Positions 35,912-46,553 are shown, numbered from the stretch's first letter. The stretch is 51,330 nt of DNA from Acidisphaera sp. (GCA_019240635.1 JAFAYA010000048.1:1-51330); one strand, 5' to 3'. A program made the numbers and translations. Notes: generated from the sequence alone by a model not told the origin.

Positions 35912-35937
35912 TCTGTCGAGCCGAACTCAGGCGGGCG

Positions 35938-36459
35938 TCAGCCCATGCTGTCCGAACCCGGCTGCTCGTTCATGTCCTGGCTGGTGTTCTCCTGTTGCGG
36001 CGCCGCGCTCTTGCGCGTGCGCCGGGTCGTGCCCGCGGCCTTGGCACGGCCGCGGGTGGAGCCACTGCCCGCGCTCTTGGCCGAGCTCGAGCGCGACGAC
36101 GAGGCCCGCGTGGTCCGGGTGGTCCGGCCGCTCGAGGCGCGGCCGGTCTTGGCGGTGGACTTGCGGCCGGTCGACTTGCTCGCGGTGGAACGGGTCGCGG
36201 TGCGGCCCGTCGTCTTGCGCGCGGTGGACTTGCTCGCGGTCTTGCGGGCGGTGGTCTTCTTGGCGGTGGTGGCCTTCTTCGCCCCCGCCTTGCGGCCGGC
36301 GGTTTTCGTGCCGGCGCGGGGGGACTTCTTCGCGGTGCTGGCCTTCCGACCGCCGGTGCCGCGCGCGCTGGTGCTGCGCGTGGAGGCACGGCGCGTCGTG
36401 GCCCGCACGGCCATCGGCTGCGCGCGCGGCCGCTCGCTCGTGGTTTCGTCGTTGCTCAC
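35938..36459 (-). CDS. Histone H1-like, Lys/Arg/Ala/Thr-rich protein
   Basis: 173 aa from a GTG at 36459, which has the perfect ribosome site AAGGAG eight bases upstream (GGACAAGGAGTCAATCGAGTG). Almost the whole protein is made of K/R/A/T/S: KKATTAKKTTARKTASKS, TARKTTGRTATRSTASKS, SSGRTTRTTRASSS. There is no folded domain. It resembles bacterial histone H1-like proteins and AlgP-type tails, which bind DNA nonspecifically. The last residues, QQENTSQDMNEQPGSDSMG, are acidic. A terminator follows. A promoter candidate lies 450 bases upstream. Confidence 0.8.
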   Translation of the reverse strand: MSNDETTSERPRAQPMAVRATTRRASTRSTSARGTGGRKASTAKKSPRAGTKTAGRKAGAKKATTAKKTTARKTASKSTARKTTGRTATRSTASKSTGRKSTAKTGRASSGRTTRTTRASSSRSSSAKSAGSGSTRGRAKAAGTTRRTRKSAAPQQENTSQDMNEQPGSDSMG

Positions 36460-37053
36460 TCGATTGACTCCTTGTCCTGCCGTGGTTGCGTCTGCCGTTT
36501 CAGGGAACCGGCATCGCCGCGACGGCGCCTGTTTCGCAACGGCCGCCCAAGCGGCCGGCTCGGCAAGCTGCCTGCATTTGCGTGTATCGCGACGATGGCA
36601 GTGCGCCGGGCCGGCAACCGGATCGGCGTCCGTCCCGCAGCCGAACGCAGGGTTGCGTCGGCCCTGTGGCGGAAACCCGGCATGGACGGCACTGCGCCGG
36701 CGGCGCAGGCACGAGGCGACCGGAGGATGCGTACCGCGAGGCGCCGCACCACCCTTCCCGTCCGTCCGCGGATCAGGCGACGTGCAGTCCCGCCTGAGCC
36801 TGGGCGCTTCGCCTGGACGAGCCTGCACTGCATAGACCGTCCTTCCCTGCTGCGTGCACGCTCGACGACATCGGAGTGCGAATCGCGCGCGCGCATGCCG
36901 ACTGCCGCTATTCCGCGTCTGTCGCACGCATGTCAACAAAAAGCGTTCGTTCCCGTTCGATTTCGATCGCGCGACGCCGATTGCGCACGCTGTCCGACAG
37001 AATCGCGCGAACGAAAACCGACACCGCGGCGTCCGCCGCGATGCGTCCGGCGT
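36460..37053. other. 594-base intergenic region between histone-like gene and prpC
   Basis: No protein-coding sequence was recognised: frames open across it read as Arg/Cys/Ala-rich noise. The minus strand has a promoter candidate at 36907-36936. A GTTCGTTCCCGTTC tract at 36945-36958 resembles an SOS box but with the wrong spacing. About 440 bases between the promoter and the GTG of the histone-like gene could be a long leader or contain a small RNA. I see no clear hairpin-plus-T-run inside it. Confidence 0.4.
36907..36936 (-). promoter_or_regulatory. Candidate promoter toward the histone-like gene
   Basis: Minus strand: perfect -35 TTGACA (36936-36931), 18-bp spacer, -10 AATAGC (36912-36907, 3 of 6). 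It faces the histone-like gene with a leader of about 440 bases. The -35 is in the most AT-rich stretch of the interval (TTTTTGTTGACA). Confidence 0.4.
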
Positions 37054-38179
<1,126 letters not shown>

Positions 38180-38208
<29 letters not shown>

Positions 38209-39718
38209 GCTGCTTCCCCTGAAAGATGCCGGGCTTTCCGGCGGCGAGCCGCCCGGCCGGCACCGCCACGTTCAGCCGATGCAGCTCGCCGGCCGGCAGC
38301 GCCGCGAGGTCCTGCACCGCTTCGAAAAAGCGGCCGGCCTCGCGCGCCGATACGATCCCTTCGGTCAAGCTCCTGAACTTGCGGATGTAGTCGTCGCGGC
38401 CGAACGGCCGCGCACCGTGCGGATGGGCGTTGGCGACCGCCAGCTCGTCCTCGATCGTCGTGCCGTCGCGCATGAACACCTCCAGGCGGCCGCCGAACGC
38501 CTGCTCGTCCGGGTCGGTCGCGTGGTAGCGGCGTTCCCACTCCGGGTCCTCGCGCGTCTCGATGCGGTGCCACAGCTCGACCGTGTCCGGCCGGCGGGCC
38601 CGGCTGCGCGCGTAGCTGTCGACGTGGTGCCACCGCCCGTCCTGCAGGGCCACCGCGAGGATGTACATGATGGAGTGGTCGAGCGTCTCCCGGCTGGCGT
38701 TCGGGTCGAGCTTCTGCGGGTCGTTGGCGCCGGTGCCGATCACCGCGTGGGTATGGTGGGACGTGTGCAGCACGACGCGCTCGATCGCCCGCAGGTCGGC
38801 GATGCGCGCACGCAGCCGAAACGCCAGGTCGATCAGCGCCTGGCTCTGGTACTCGGCGCTGTGCTCCTTGGTGAAGCTCGTGAGGATGGCGCGCTTGGGC
38901 TCGCCGGGTTCGGGCAGCGGCACCCGGTAGCGCGCGTCCGGGCCGTCGAGCATCCAGGCGACCACGCTGTCCTCGCCCTCGTAGATCGGGCTCGGCGCGC
39001 CCTCGCCGCGCATCGCCCGGTCGACCGCCTCGATCGCAAGCTTTCCCGCGTGCGCGGGCGCAAAAGCCTTCCAGCTGGAAATCTCGCCCTTGCGCGACTG
39101 GCGGGTGGTGAAGGAAACGTGCACCGCCTGCTGCACCGCCTGGTAGATCGTCGCGGCCGGCAGCCGCAGCAGGGTGCCGATGCCGGCGGCCTGCGCCGGG
39201 CAGAGATGGGCGATGTGGTCGATCTTGTGCTTGTGCAGCGAGATCGCCCGCACGAGGTCGATCTGGATTTCGTAGCCGGTCGCGATGCCGCGGATCAGCT
39301 CGCGGCCGGATTTCTGCATGGTCTGGGCGACCGCCAGGATCGGCGGGATGGTGTCGCCGGGATGCGAGTAGTCCTGGGCGAGGAAGGTATCGTGCATGTC
39401 GAGCTCGCGCACCGCGGTGCCGTTCGCCCAGGCCGCCCACTCCGGCGAGACCCGCCGCGCCGCCGGCACGCCGAACACGCTCGCCCCGTCGCGCCTGGCG
39501 TGCCCGAGCGCCATGTCGCGAGCCGAGACGACCGGGCGGCGGTTGATCGCGGCGAGCGCCACCGCCGCGTTGTCGATGATCCGGTTGACGACCATCGCCG
39601 CGACGTCGCGTTCCACCGGGACCCGGTCGGCGGCGACGGCGGCGATCTTCCAGGCGAGCTGGTCCTCGCGCGGCAGCGCCGACCGGGACGGGTGGACCTT
39701 CACGTCATGCAGCTTCAT
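38180..39718 (-). CDS. prpD: 2-methylcitrate dehydratase (PrpD, MmgE/PrpD family)
   Basis: 512 aa from the ATG at 39718, with GAGAGAGGGAG upstream. PrpD removes water from 2-methylcitrate, giving 2-methyl-cis-aconitate. Motifs: [18 protein letters not shown] (about 48-65), [20 protein letters not shown] (about 110-130), [35 protein letters not shown] and [20 protein letters not shown]. The last 30 residues overlap the prpC start in another frame. The divergent upstream region has a palindrome shared with the hydantoinase. Confidence 0.93.
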
Positions 39719-39781
39719 GGGCTCCCTCTCTCGCGCGGGCGCGTCCCGGGGATTGGAATGGCCGCGGCCGCGGTCTAGCGT

Positions 39782-39808
39782 CAAATGCGTCCGACGCTGC
39801 CGCATTTG
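39782..39808. promoter_or_regulatory. Palindrome between prpD and the hydantoinase gene
   Basis: CAAATGCG (39782-39789) and CGCATTTG (39801-39808) form a perfect 8-bp inverted repeat with an 11-base centre, spaced like a dimeric regulator site (centres 19 bases apart). It lies 64 bases before prpD and 78 before the hydantoinase. A regulator of either or both could bind here. It does not match the TTTGC-type sites I know for propionate regulators. Confidence 0.5.
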
Positions 39809-39885
39809 GTAAGGGCGCGCCGCACGCGCGGCAAGGGTGCGACGGTCGAGCGAGAGCGATGCACAGAAGCGGGATGCATATATAA

Positions 39886-41247
39886 GTGTCGGCGCCTTTC
39901 GACCTGCTGGTCCGCGGCGACCTCGTCACCCCCGCCGGCGTGCTGACGGACGGCTACGTCGCGGCACGCGGCGAGAGCATCGCCGCGATCGGCCAGGGCG
40001 CGCCGCCGCCGGCCGCGCAGACGCTGGACCACAGCGGCCGGCTGGTGCTGCCCGGGCTGGTGGACGGCCACATGCACACCTCCTCGGCGATCGGCTGGGA
40101 AGGCATCGAGGGAGCGACGCGCAGCGCCGCGGCAGGCGGCGTTACCACCTGCGTCGACATGCCCTACGACGTGCCGAAGCCGGTCACCGACGCCGCACTG
40201 CTCGCCGAGAAGATCGGCTGGGTGGAGCGCACCGCCCACGTGGACATGGCGCTCTACGGCACGATCACGAAAACCGGCGGCGTCGGGGCGATCGCCGGGC
40301 TGGCGCAGGGCGGCGTCTCCGCGTTCAAGCTCTCCACCTATGAGTACGATCCCGTGCGCTTCCCGCGCATCGACCATCCAACCATGCTCGCCGCCTTCGC
40401 CGAGATCGCCCGCACCGGCCTGCCGGTCGCGGTGCACAACGAGGACCAGGAACTGGTGGTACGGCTGACCGAGCAGGCGCGCGCCGCCGGGCGCACCGAG
40501 CCGATCATGCACTGCCGCAGCCGCCCGCCGCTCGCCGAGACGATGGCGGACCTGGAGATTTTCGAGATCGCGCTGACGACCGGCGCGCACGTCCACATGG
40601 CGCACTCCTCGCTGGCCCGCGGCTTCGCGCTCGCGCGCGAGTTCCGCGGCATGGGCGGGCAGGCGACCGGCGAGGCCTGCATCCAGTATCTCTGCATGAC
40701 CGAGGAGGACATCATCCGGCTGGGCGGGCGGGGAAAGTGCAACCCGCCGTTCCGCACCAAGGAGGAGGTCGAACGGCTATGGGCCTGCCTGCTGGCCGAC
40801 GAGGTCGCCTATGTCTCCACCGACCACGCGCCCTGGCCGATCGAGCGCAAGACAGACCCGGACATCTTCGCCTGCGGCGCCGGGCTGATCGGCCTGCAGA
40901 GTTTTGCGCCGCTTTTTTACACCTTGCTGGCGGAGCGCGGCCTGTCCGTCACGCTGCTCGCCACCTACGCCGCCGAGCGCAGCGCGAAGCTGCACGGCCT
41001 CTGGCCAAAGAAGGGCGCGATCGCGGTCGGCGCCGATTGCGACCTGCTGGTGCTGGAGCGCGGCGAGTGGGCGTTCGACGAAGCCAGCATCGAGGACCGG
41101 CCGGAGCTGCGCTGGTCGCCCTATCACGGCCGGCGCATGCGCGCCCGGGTCGCCGCGACGCTGCTGCGCGGCCGGCTGGTCTGGGACGGCGTGCGCGTGC
41201 TGGCCAGGCCCGGCGACGGGCGATTCGTCAGGCGGATCGCGACCTGA
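39886..41247 (+). CDS. Cyclic amidohydrolase: D-hydantoinase / dihydropyrimidinase type
   Basis: 453 aa. A TAA codon lies immediately upstream in frame, so the GTG at 39886 is the earliest start. The metal centre is that of the amidohydrolase superfamily: HMH in [10 protein letters not shown], the carboxylated Lys in [13 protein letters not shown], His in VHNEDQELV, His in [11 protein letters not shown] and Asp in [10 protein letters not shown]. These open hydantoin, dihydropyrimidine or allantoin rings. Carbamoylases and a racemase follow, so hydantoinase is the best guess, but allantoinase is possible. ORF ends overlapping a small opposite-strand gene by 20 bases. Confidence 0.8.
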   Translation: MSAPFDLLVRGDLVTPAGVLTDGYVAARGESIAAIGQGAPPPAAQTLDHSGRLVLPGLVDGHMHTSSAIGWEGIEGATRSAAAGGVTTCVDMPYDVPKPVTDAALLAEKIGWVERTAHVDMALYGTITKTGGVGAIAGLAQGGVSAFKLSTYEYDPVRFPRIDHPTMLAAFAEIARTGLPVAVHNEDQELVVRLTEQARAAGRTEPIMHCRSRPPLAETMADLEIFEIALTTGAHVHMAHSSLARGFALAREFRGMGGQATGEACIQYLCMTEEDIIRLGGRGKCNPPFRTKEEVERLWACLLADEVAYVSTDHAPWPIERKTDPDIFACGAGLIGLQSFAPLFYTLLAERGLSVTLLATYAAERSAKLHGLWPKKGAIAVGADCDLLVLERGEWAFDEASIEDRPELRWSPYHGRRMRARVAATLLRGRLVWDGVRVLARPGDGRFVRRIAT

Positions 41248-41599
41248 AATCCGCGCCCGGGCGCGCCGGCGGGATGGCGGCGAGCGCATCCTCCATGCAG
41301 CGGAACTCGCCGAGGTCGGCGCCGGTCGCGCAGCGCCAGAGATGCACCCACGGCCCTTCGCGGGCGATGCACCAGGCGGCCCAGGCCTCGCCGTCGCGGT
41401 AGATCGACAGATACTCGCCCGCCGGCTCGCGCAGGCTTTCGCCGCCGCTGAACAGGAAGCGGCCGTAGCCCTGACCGCGGGCCGTCTCCTGCCAGGCCAG
41501 GATGGCCATGCGGTCACGCATCGTCAGGCGGCTGTCGTCCTCGACCTGCACCGGGAAGGGCAGGATTTTCGCGGAGGCGAGTTCGGTCTGGATGCGCAT
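41228..41599 (-). CDS. Unknown small protein
   Basis: 123 aa from the ATG at 41599. No recognised domain. The sequence has alternating polar and hydrophobic residues, MRIQTELASAKILPFPVQVE, MRDRMAILAWQETARGQGYG, LSIYRDGEAWAAWCIAREGP and LWRCATGADLGEFRCMEDAL, with a Trp-rich middle. It looks like a soluble alpha/beta protein. The end overlaps the hydantoinase stop by 20 bases, on the other strand. The codon composition looks protein-like, but only homology would settle it. Confidence 0.55.
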   Translation of the reverse strand: MRIQTELASAKILPFPVQVEDDSRLTMRDRMAILAWQETARGQGYGRFLFSGGESLREPAGEYLSIYRDGEAWAAWCIAREGPWVHLWRCATGADLGEFRCMEDALAAIPPARPGADFRSRSA

Positions 41600-41664
41600 C
41601 GGATGAGCCTCGTCGAACGGGTGCGGCTGCTTACCGCCGCGGCGTGCGCCGGTATGTGAGCGGC

Positions 41665-41692
41665 TTCACAGGCCGGGCGTGTGGCTTATCTT
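41665..41692 (+). promoter_or_regulatory. Promoter of the carbamoylase genes
   Basis: -35 TTCACA (41665-41670, 5 of 6), 16-bp spacer, -10 TATCTT (41687-41692, 4 of 6). Transcription would start near 41699, 24 bases before the ATG of the first carbamoylase. Confidence 0.5.
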
Positions 41693-41722
41693 TGGCGGCA
41701 TCGTGAACCAACGGGGGCGAGC

Positions 41723-42688
41723 ATGAGCCGCACGCTGCGCATCGCCGGCGCCCAGATGGGCCCGACCCAGAAGGCCGACACGCGCGAGCGCACGCTCGGC
41801 CGCATCATCGCGCTGCTCGAGCGGGCGGCGGCTGCGGGGGCGAGGCTCGTCGTGCTACCGGAGCTCGCCTTCACGACCTTCTTTCCGCGCTGGCTGATCG
41901 AGGACGAGAGCGCGCTGCTGTCCTGCTTCGAACCGGCGATGCCGAACCCGGCCGTGCAGCCGCTGTTCGCCCGGGCGCGCGCGCTCGGCGTCGGCTTCTA
42001 CGTGGGCTACGCCGAGCTGACAGCCGAAGGGAAGCGCTACAACAGCGCCGTGCTGGTCGAGCCCGGCGGCACGGTCCTCGGAAAATACCGCAAGGTGCAC
42101 CTGCCGGGTTCGGTGGAGCCGCGGGCGGGGGCGCGCTTCCAGCAGCTCGAGAAGCGCTATTTCGAGTACGGTGATCTCGGCTTTCCCGCGTTCCGCGCGC
42201 CGCCCTCGCTCGGCGGCGCCGTGCTCGGCATGATGATCTGCAACGACCGGCGCTGGCCGGAGGCCTGGCGCGTGCTCGGCCTGCAGGGGGTGGAGCTGGT
42301 GTGCCTGGGCTATAATTCGGCGGCGTACGATCCGAACGGCGGGGAGAGCGAGGATGCCGGGCTGCGCACCTTCCACTCGCAACTGGTGGCGCAGGCGAAC
42401 GCCTACATGAATGCGACCTGGGCGGTCGCGGTCGCGAAGGCCGGCGAGGAGGACGGGTCGGGGCTGATCGGCGGCTCCTGCATCGTCGATCCGAACGGGC
42501 GCATCGTCGCCGAGGCGCGCACGCTGGCGGACGAGGTGATCGTGGCGGACTGCGATCTCGATCTTTGCCGGCAAGGGAAGGAAAAGATGTTCAACTTCGC
42601 CGCCCACCGCCGGCCGCTTCACTACGGTCCGATCACCGGGCAGGTCGGCGTGATCGCCCCACCCCTCCCCTCGCAAGCCGCGGAGTAG
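41723..42688 (+). CDS. N-carbamoyl-D-amino acid hydrolase-like nitrilase-family enzyme 1
   Basis: 321 aa from the ATG at 41723 with GGGGGCGAG upstream. The catalytic triad of the carbon-nitrogen hydrolase fold is Glu47 (VVLPELAFTTFF), Lys124 (KYRKVHLPG) and Cys173 (MMICNDRRWPEAWRVLGL). ICNDRRWPE-x-WRV and LEKRYFE-x-GDLGFP are the marks of D-carbamoylases, which cut N-carbamoyl-D-amino acids to D-amino acids, CO2 and ammonia. Catalytic positions fit the known D-carbamoylase (E47/K127/C172) closely. The second copy begins five bases downstream; the pair share about half their residues. Confidence 0.87.
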   Translation: MSRTLRIAGAQMGPTQKADTRERTLGRIIALLERAAAAGARLVVLPELAFTTFFPRWLIEDESALLSCFEPAMPNPAVQPLFARARALGVGFYVGYAELTAEGKRYNSAVLVEPGGTVLGKYRKVHLPGSVEPRAGARFQQLEKRYFEYGDLGFPAFRAPPSLGGAVLGMMICNDRRWPEAWRVLGLQGVELVCLGYNSAAYDPNGGESEDAGLRTFHSQLVAQANAYMNATWAVAVAKAGEEDGSGLIGGSCIVDPNGRIVAEARTLADEVIVADCDLDLCRQGKEKMFNFAAHRRPLHYGPITGQVGVIAPPLPSQAAE

Positions 42689-42693
42689 CAGGC

Positions 42694-43689
42694 ATGGCCC
42701 GCATCATCACCGTCGCCGCCGCCCAGCTCGGGCCGATCCAGCAGGCGGAGCCGCGCGCCGTCGCCGTCGAGCGCATGCTGCGGCTGATGGAGCGCGCCCA
42801 TCGGCGCGGCGCCGAGCTGGTGGTGTTCCCCGAGCTGGCGCTGACCACCTTCTTCCCGCGCCACTACCACGACGACATCGGTGAAGCCGACCGCTGGTTC
42901 GAGACGGCGATGCCCTCGAACGAGACCGCCCCGCTGTTCGACGCGGCACGGCGCTACGGCATCGGCTTTCATCTCGGCTACGCCGAGATCGCCGAGGAAC
43001 CCGACGCGACCGGAAAGCTGCGCCGGCGCCGCTTCAACACGGCCGTGCTGGTCAGCCCCGAGGGCGAGATCGTGCTGAAATACCGCAAGGTGCACCTGCC
43101 CGGGCACGCCGAATACCTGCCGGAGCGCAAGGTTCAGCACCTGGAAAAGCGCTATTTCGAGGTCGGCAATCTCGGCTTTCCGGTGGTGCGCGCGCCGGTC
43201 GGCGGGCTGCCCGGCGTCAACATGGGGATGATGATCTGCAACGACCGCCGCTGGCCGGAGGCCTGGCGCGTGCTTGGGCTGCAGAAGGTGGAGCTGGTGA
43301 TGCTCGGCTACAACACGCCGAGCACCAACCAGGAGGCCGGCGGCTTCGAGGCGCACCATCTGCGCGTCTTCCACAGCCACCTGTCGATCCAGGCCGGCTG
43401 CTACCAGAACGCCTGCTTCGCCGTCGCCACCGCGAAGGCCGGCACGGAGGACGGCCACGAGCTGTTCGGTCACTCCATCATCGTCAATCCGCAGGGCGAG
43501 ATCGTCGCCCAGGCGACGAGCTGGGACGACGAACTGATCACCGCGGACTGCGATCTCGCGATGTGCACGCTCGGGCGGACGACGATCTTTGCGTTCGAAA
43601 AGCACCGGCGTCCGGAAGCCTATCGGCGGATTACGGAGCAGGTCGGCGCGGTCGATCCGCCGGAGTGGCGACCTCAGGCCGCCGAGTAG
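42694..43689 (+). CDS. N-carbamoyl-D-amino acid hydrolase-like nitrilase-family enzyme 2
   Basis: 331 aa from the ATG at 42694 (AGCAGGC upstream). Triad: Glu47 (VVFPELALTTFF), Lys132 (KYRKVHLPGHAEY) and Cys182 (MMICNDRRWPEAWRVLGL). The stretch VQHLEKRYFEVGNLGFPV is almost the same as in well-studied D-carbamoylases, and HSHLSIQAGCYQNACFAVA matches their substrate loop, so this copy is closer to the characterised enzymes than copy 1. Different substrate range of the two copies is likely. Ends base-to-base with the racemase stop on the other strand (TAGCTA). Confidence 0.9.
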   Translation: MARIITVAAAQLGPIQQAEPRAVAVERMLRLMERAHRRGAELVVFPELALTTFFPRHYHDDIGEADRWFETAMPSNETAPLFDAARRYGIGFHLGYAEIAEEPDATGKLRRRRFNTAVLVSPEGEIVLKYRKVHLPGHAEYLPERKVQHLEKRYFEVGNLGFPVVRAPVGGLPGVNMGMMICNDRRWPEAWRVLGLQKVELVMLGYNTPSTNQEAGGFEAHHLRVFHSHLSIQAGCYQNACFAVATAKAGTEDGHELFGHSIIVNPQGEIVAQATSWDDELITADCDLAMCTLGRTTIFAFEKHRRPEAYRRITEQVGAVDPPEWRPQAAE

Positions 43690-44361
43690 CTACTCCGCCG
43701 CGAGCGTCAGCGCGGCGCCGGCGCCCAGCACCGCCGTCAGCGCCAGCGCGACGCCCGCCTGGCACGGCTCGATCACCGGCACGCCGGCCGCCTCCTCGAC
43801 CGCCGCGCGGTGGTGCGCCATCCCGGTGCAGCCGAGCACGACCGTGCCGGCGCCGGCCGCCACCGTCTCGCGCGCCGCCGCGATCAGCCGTGCCCGCGCG
43901 GCGTGTTCGTCGAGCAATGTCTCCATCGTCACGTTCAGCGCCACTTCCGCCGCGAGCCGCGCCTCCAGCCCCATCGCGCGCAGTGCGGCCAGGTGGCGCT
44001 GCTTCGACGCATCGACAAGCGCCAGCACGCCGAACCGCTCCGCCCGCGCCACCGCCGCGGCGACCGCGCTGCGAAAAATGCCGAACACCGGCCGGTCGGT
44101 CGCGGCGCGCACGGCGTCGATGCCGGGGTCCGAGCCGCAGGCGATGACGTAAGCGGCGGCCGGCTCCCGCCCGACGCGCCGACACAGCGGCTCGACCACC
44201 GCGTGCCACTCCCGCCAGCCGTAGATCGCCGCCGGCCCGTCCTCCAGCGCCTGCACGTCGATTGCCGGGCCGCCGGGCAGGCGCCAGGGCGCGACCGCCG
44301 CGGCGATGCCCGCGGTGCAGTCCGGCGAACGATTCGGGTTGATGACGAGGATGCGCGGCAC
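43690..44361 (-). CDS. Aspartate/glutamate/hydantoin racemase family protein
   Basis: 223 aa from the GTG at 44361, which gives the usual start PRILVINPNRSP; a TTG at 44421 would add 20 residues. The two catalytic Cys are in VIACGSDPGIDA and VLGCTGMAHH. Others are RPVFGIFRSAVAAAVARAERFGV and GVPVIEPCQAGVA. In hydantoin clusters this family (HyuE) racemises 5-substituted hydantoins so both enantiomers can be used by a D-hydantoinase. The gene lies convergent to the carbamoylases, an arrangement that separates it from their transcript. Allantoin racemase is an alternative. Confidence 0.82.
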   Translation of the reverse strand: MPRILVINPNRSPDCTAGIAAAVAPWRLPGGPAIDVQALEDGPAAIYGWREWHAVVEPLCRRVGREPAAAYVIACGSDPGIDAVRAATDRPVFGIFRSAVAAAVARAERFGVLALVDASKQRHLAALRAMGLEARLAAEVALNVTMETLLDEHAARARLIAAARETVAAGAGTVVLGCTGMAHHRAAVEEAAGVPVIEPCQAGVALALTAVLGAGAALTLAAE

Positions 44362-44509
44362 GCCGGCAGTCTTGATCGCCCGCGGTACGGCGCGCAAGTA
44401 ATGCAACGCAGCAGGCGCCAAGGCGCGAGGAGTTTTCCTGTCGGATCAGACCCCCACACGCTGGGAGCCCAACCGCTCTCCGAAACCCTCGCCCTGGCCG
44501 CTGCCGGAC

Positions 44510-44884
44510 ATGCCCACCGCACTCGGGCGCGGCCTGCTTGGGCGCTGCCCGGCCTGTGGACACAGTCATATCTTCAATGGCTTCCTGCGCGTTGTTCCGG
44601 CCTGCTCGAATTGCGGCGCGCCGCTCGGGGCGGCCCGGGCGGACGACGCGCCGCCGTATTTCACGATCGCCATCACCGGCCACATCGTGATCCCCGGCAT
44701 GCTGGTCCTCGAGCAGATGAAGAGCCCGCCGCTCTGGGTGCACGCGGTCATCTGGATCCCGCTCACGCTGGTGCTGTGTCTCGGCCTGCTGCGGCCGATC
44801 AAGGGCGCCACGGTAGGACTGATGCTGAAGCTCGGCATGATGAAGACGGAAGACGAGGCCGAGCCGGACGCGCCGCTGCCGTGA
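44510..44884 (+). CDS. DUF983 protein (zinc ribbon plus two membrane helices)
   Basis: 124 aa from the ATG at 44510. N-terminal zinc ribbon (GRCPACGHSHIFNGFLRVV, then ACSNCGAPLG), the family motif ADDAPPYFTIAITGHIVIP and two membrane helices (PPLWVHAVIWIPLTLVLCLG). Ends LRPIKGATVGLMLKLGMMK. DUF983 proteins are often near cytochrome oxidase genes; function unknown. In the same frame a CTG at 44438 follows GAGGAG by five bases, adding SDQTPTRWEPNRSPKPSPWP and giving 148 aa, and may be the true start. The stop overlaps the UPF0262 start (GTGA). Confidence 0.85.
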   Translation: MPTALGRGLLGRCPACGHSHIFNGFLRVVPACSNCGAPLGAARADDAPPYFTIAITGHIVIPGMLVLEQMKSPPLWVHAVIWIPLTLVLCLGLLRPIKGATVGLMLKLGMMKTEDEAEPDAPLP

Positions 44885-45381
44885 GCGACCGGCTACGCAG
44901 CCGCACCGCCCCGCGCCAGGCCCGGCTCGACCGCGTGGTGCTGGAAGGCGAGGCGCTGACCCGCCTCTCCCCGTTGCAGGAGGCCGACCGCGCCCAGGCG
45001 GTCGCCGACCTGCAGGCGGCGAACCGCTTCGCCCCGGCGGGCCAGGAGGCCGGTCCGTTCGTCCTGCACCTGTCCATCCACGCGGGCCGGCTCGCCTTCG
45101 ACATCCGACGCAGCGACGACACGCCGCTGGCCGGCGTCGTGCTCGCGCTCGGGCCGTTCCGGCGGCTCATCAAGGACTACCAGCTTCTGGTGGACAGCTA
45201 CGCCAAGGCTGTCGAGGAAGGCCGCGAGGCGCGCATCCAGGCGATCGACATGGGGCGGCGCGGCCTGCACAACGAAGGCGCGGAGCTCATGGTGCAGCGG
45301 CTGGACGGCAAGATCGCCATCGACTTCGACACGGCGCGCCGGCTCTTCACGCTGGTCTGCGTGCTGCATCAGCGCATTTGA
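44881..45381 (+). CDS. UPF0262 family protein
   Basis: 166 aa from the GTG at 44881, overlapping the DUF983 stop by four bases. The sequence follows UPF0262 throughout: GPFVLHLSIHAGRLAFDIR, GPFRRLIKDYQLLVDSYAKA, EARIQAIDMGRRGLHNEGAE and the end TARRLFTLVCVLHQRI. UPF0262 is conserved in alphaproteobacteria, with no known function; the fold appears to be mixed alpha/beta. Coupled translation with DUF983 suggests a shared job. Confidence 0.9.
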   Translation: MSDRLRSRTAPRQARLDRVVLEGEALTRLSPLQEADRAQAVADLQAANRFAPAGQEAGPFVLHLSIHAGRLAFDIRRSDDTPLAGVVLALGPFRRLIKDYQLLVDSYAKAVEEGREARIQAIDMGRRGLHNEGAELMVQRLDGKIAIDFDTARRLFTLVCVLHQRI

Positions 45382-45397
45382 GGCTCCGAGAGCGCTC

Positions 45398-46486
<1,089 letters not shown>

Positions 46487-46489
46487 GCC

Positions 46490-46520
46490 TGCTGCCAGCT
46501 TTGAAGGAAAGCTGGCAGCA
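46490..46520 (+). terminator. Strong hairpin after mtnA
   Basis: A perfect 13-bp stem (TGCTGCCAGCTTT 46490-46502 with 46508-46520, loop GAAGG) that begins three bases past the mtnA stop, followed by CGCCCTTATTT. The T-run is weak. It probably ends mtnA transcription. Confidence 0.65.
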
Positions 46521-46553
46521 CGCCCTTATTTGAGTGACCGATTCACGCGCTTC

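Noticed and set aside
36460-36939. Extension of the histone-like frame upstream to 36939.
   Set aside because: The GTG at 36459 has a perfect ribosome site, and the upstream translation is Cys/Arg/Pro-rich without the Lys/Thr repeats.
36945-36958. GTTC-N6-GTTC as a second SOS box.
   Set aside because: The spacing is six, not seven, and it does not sit over a promoter of a DNA-repair gene.
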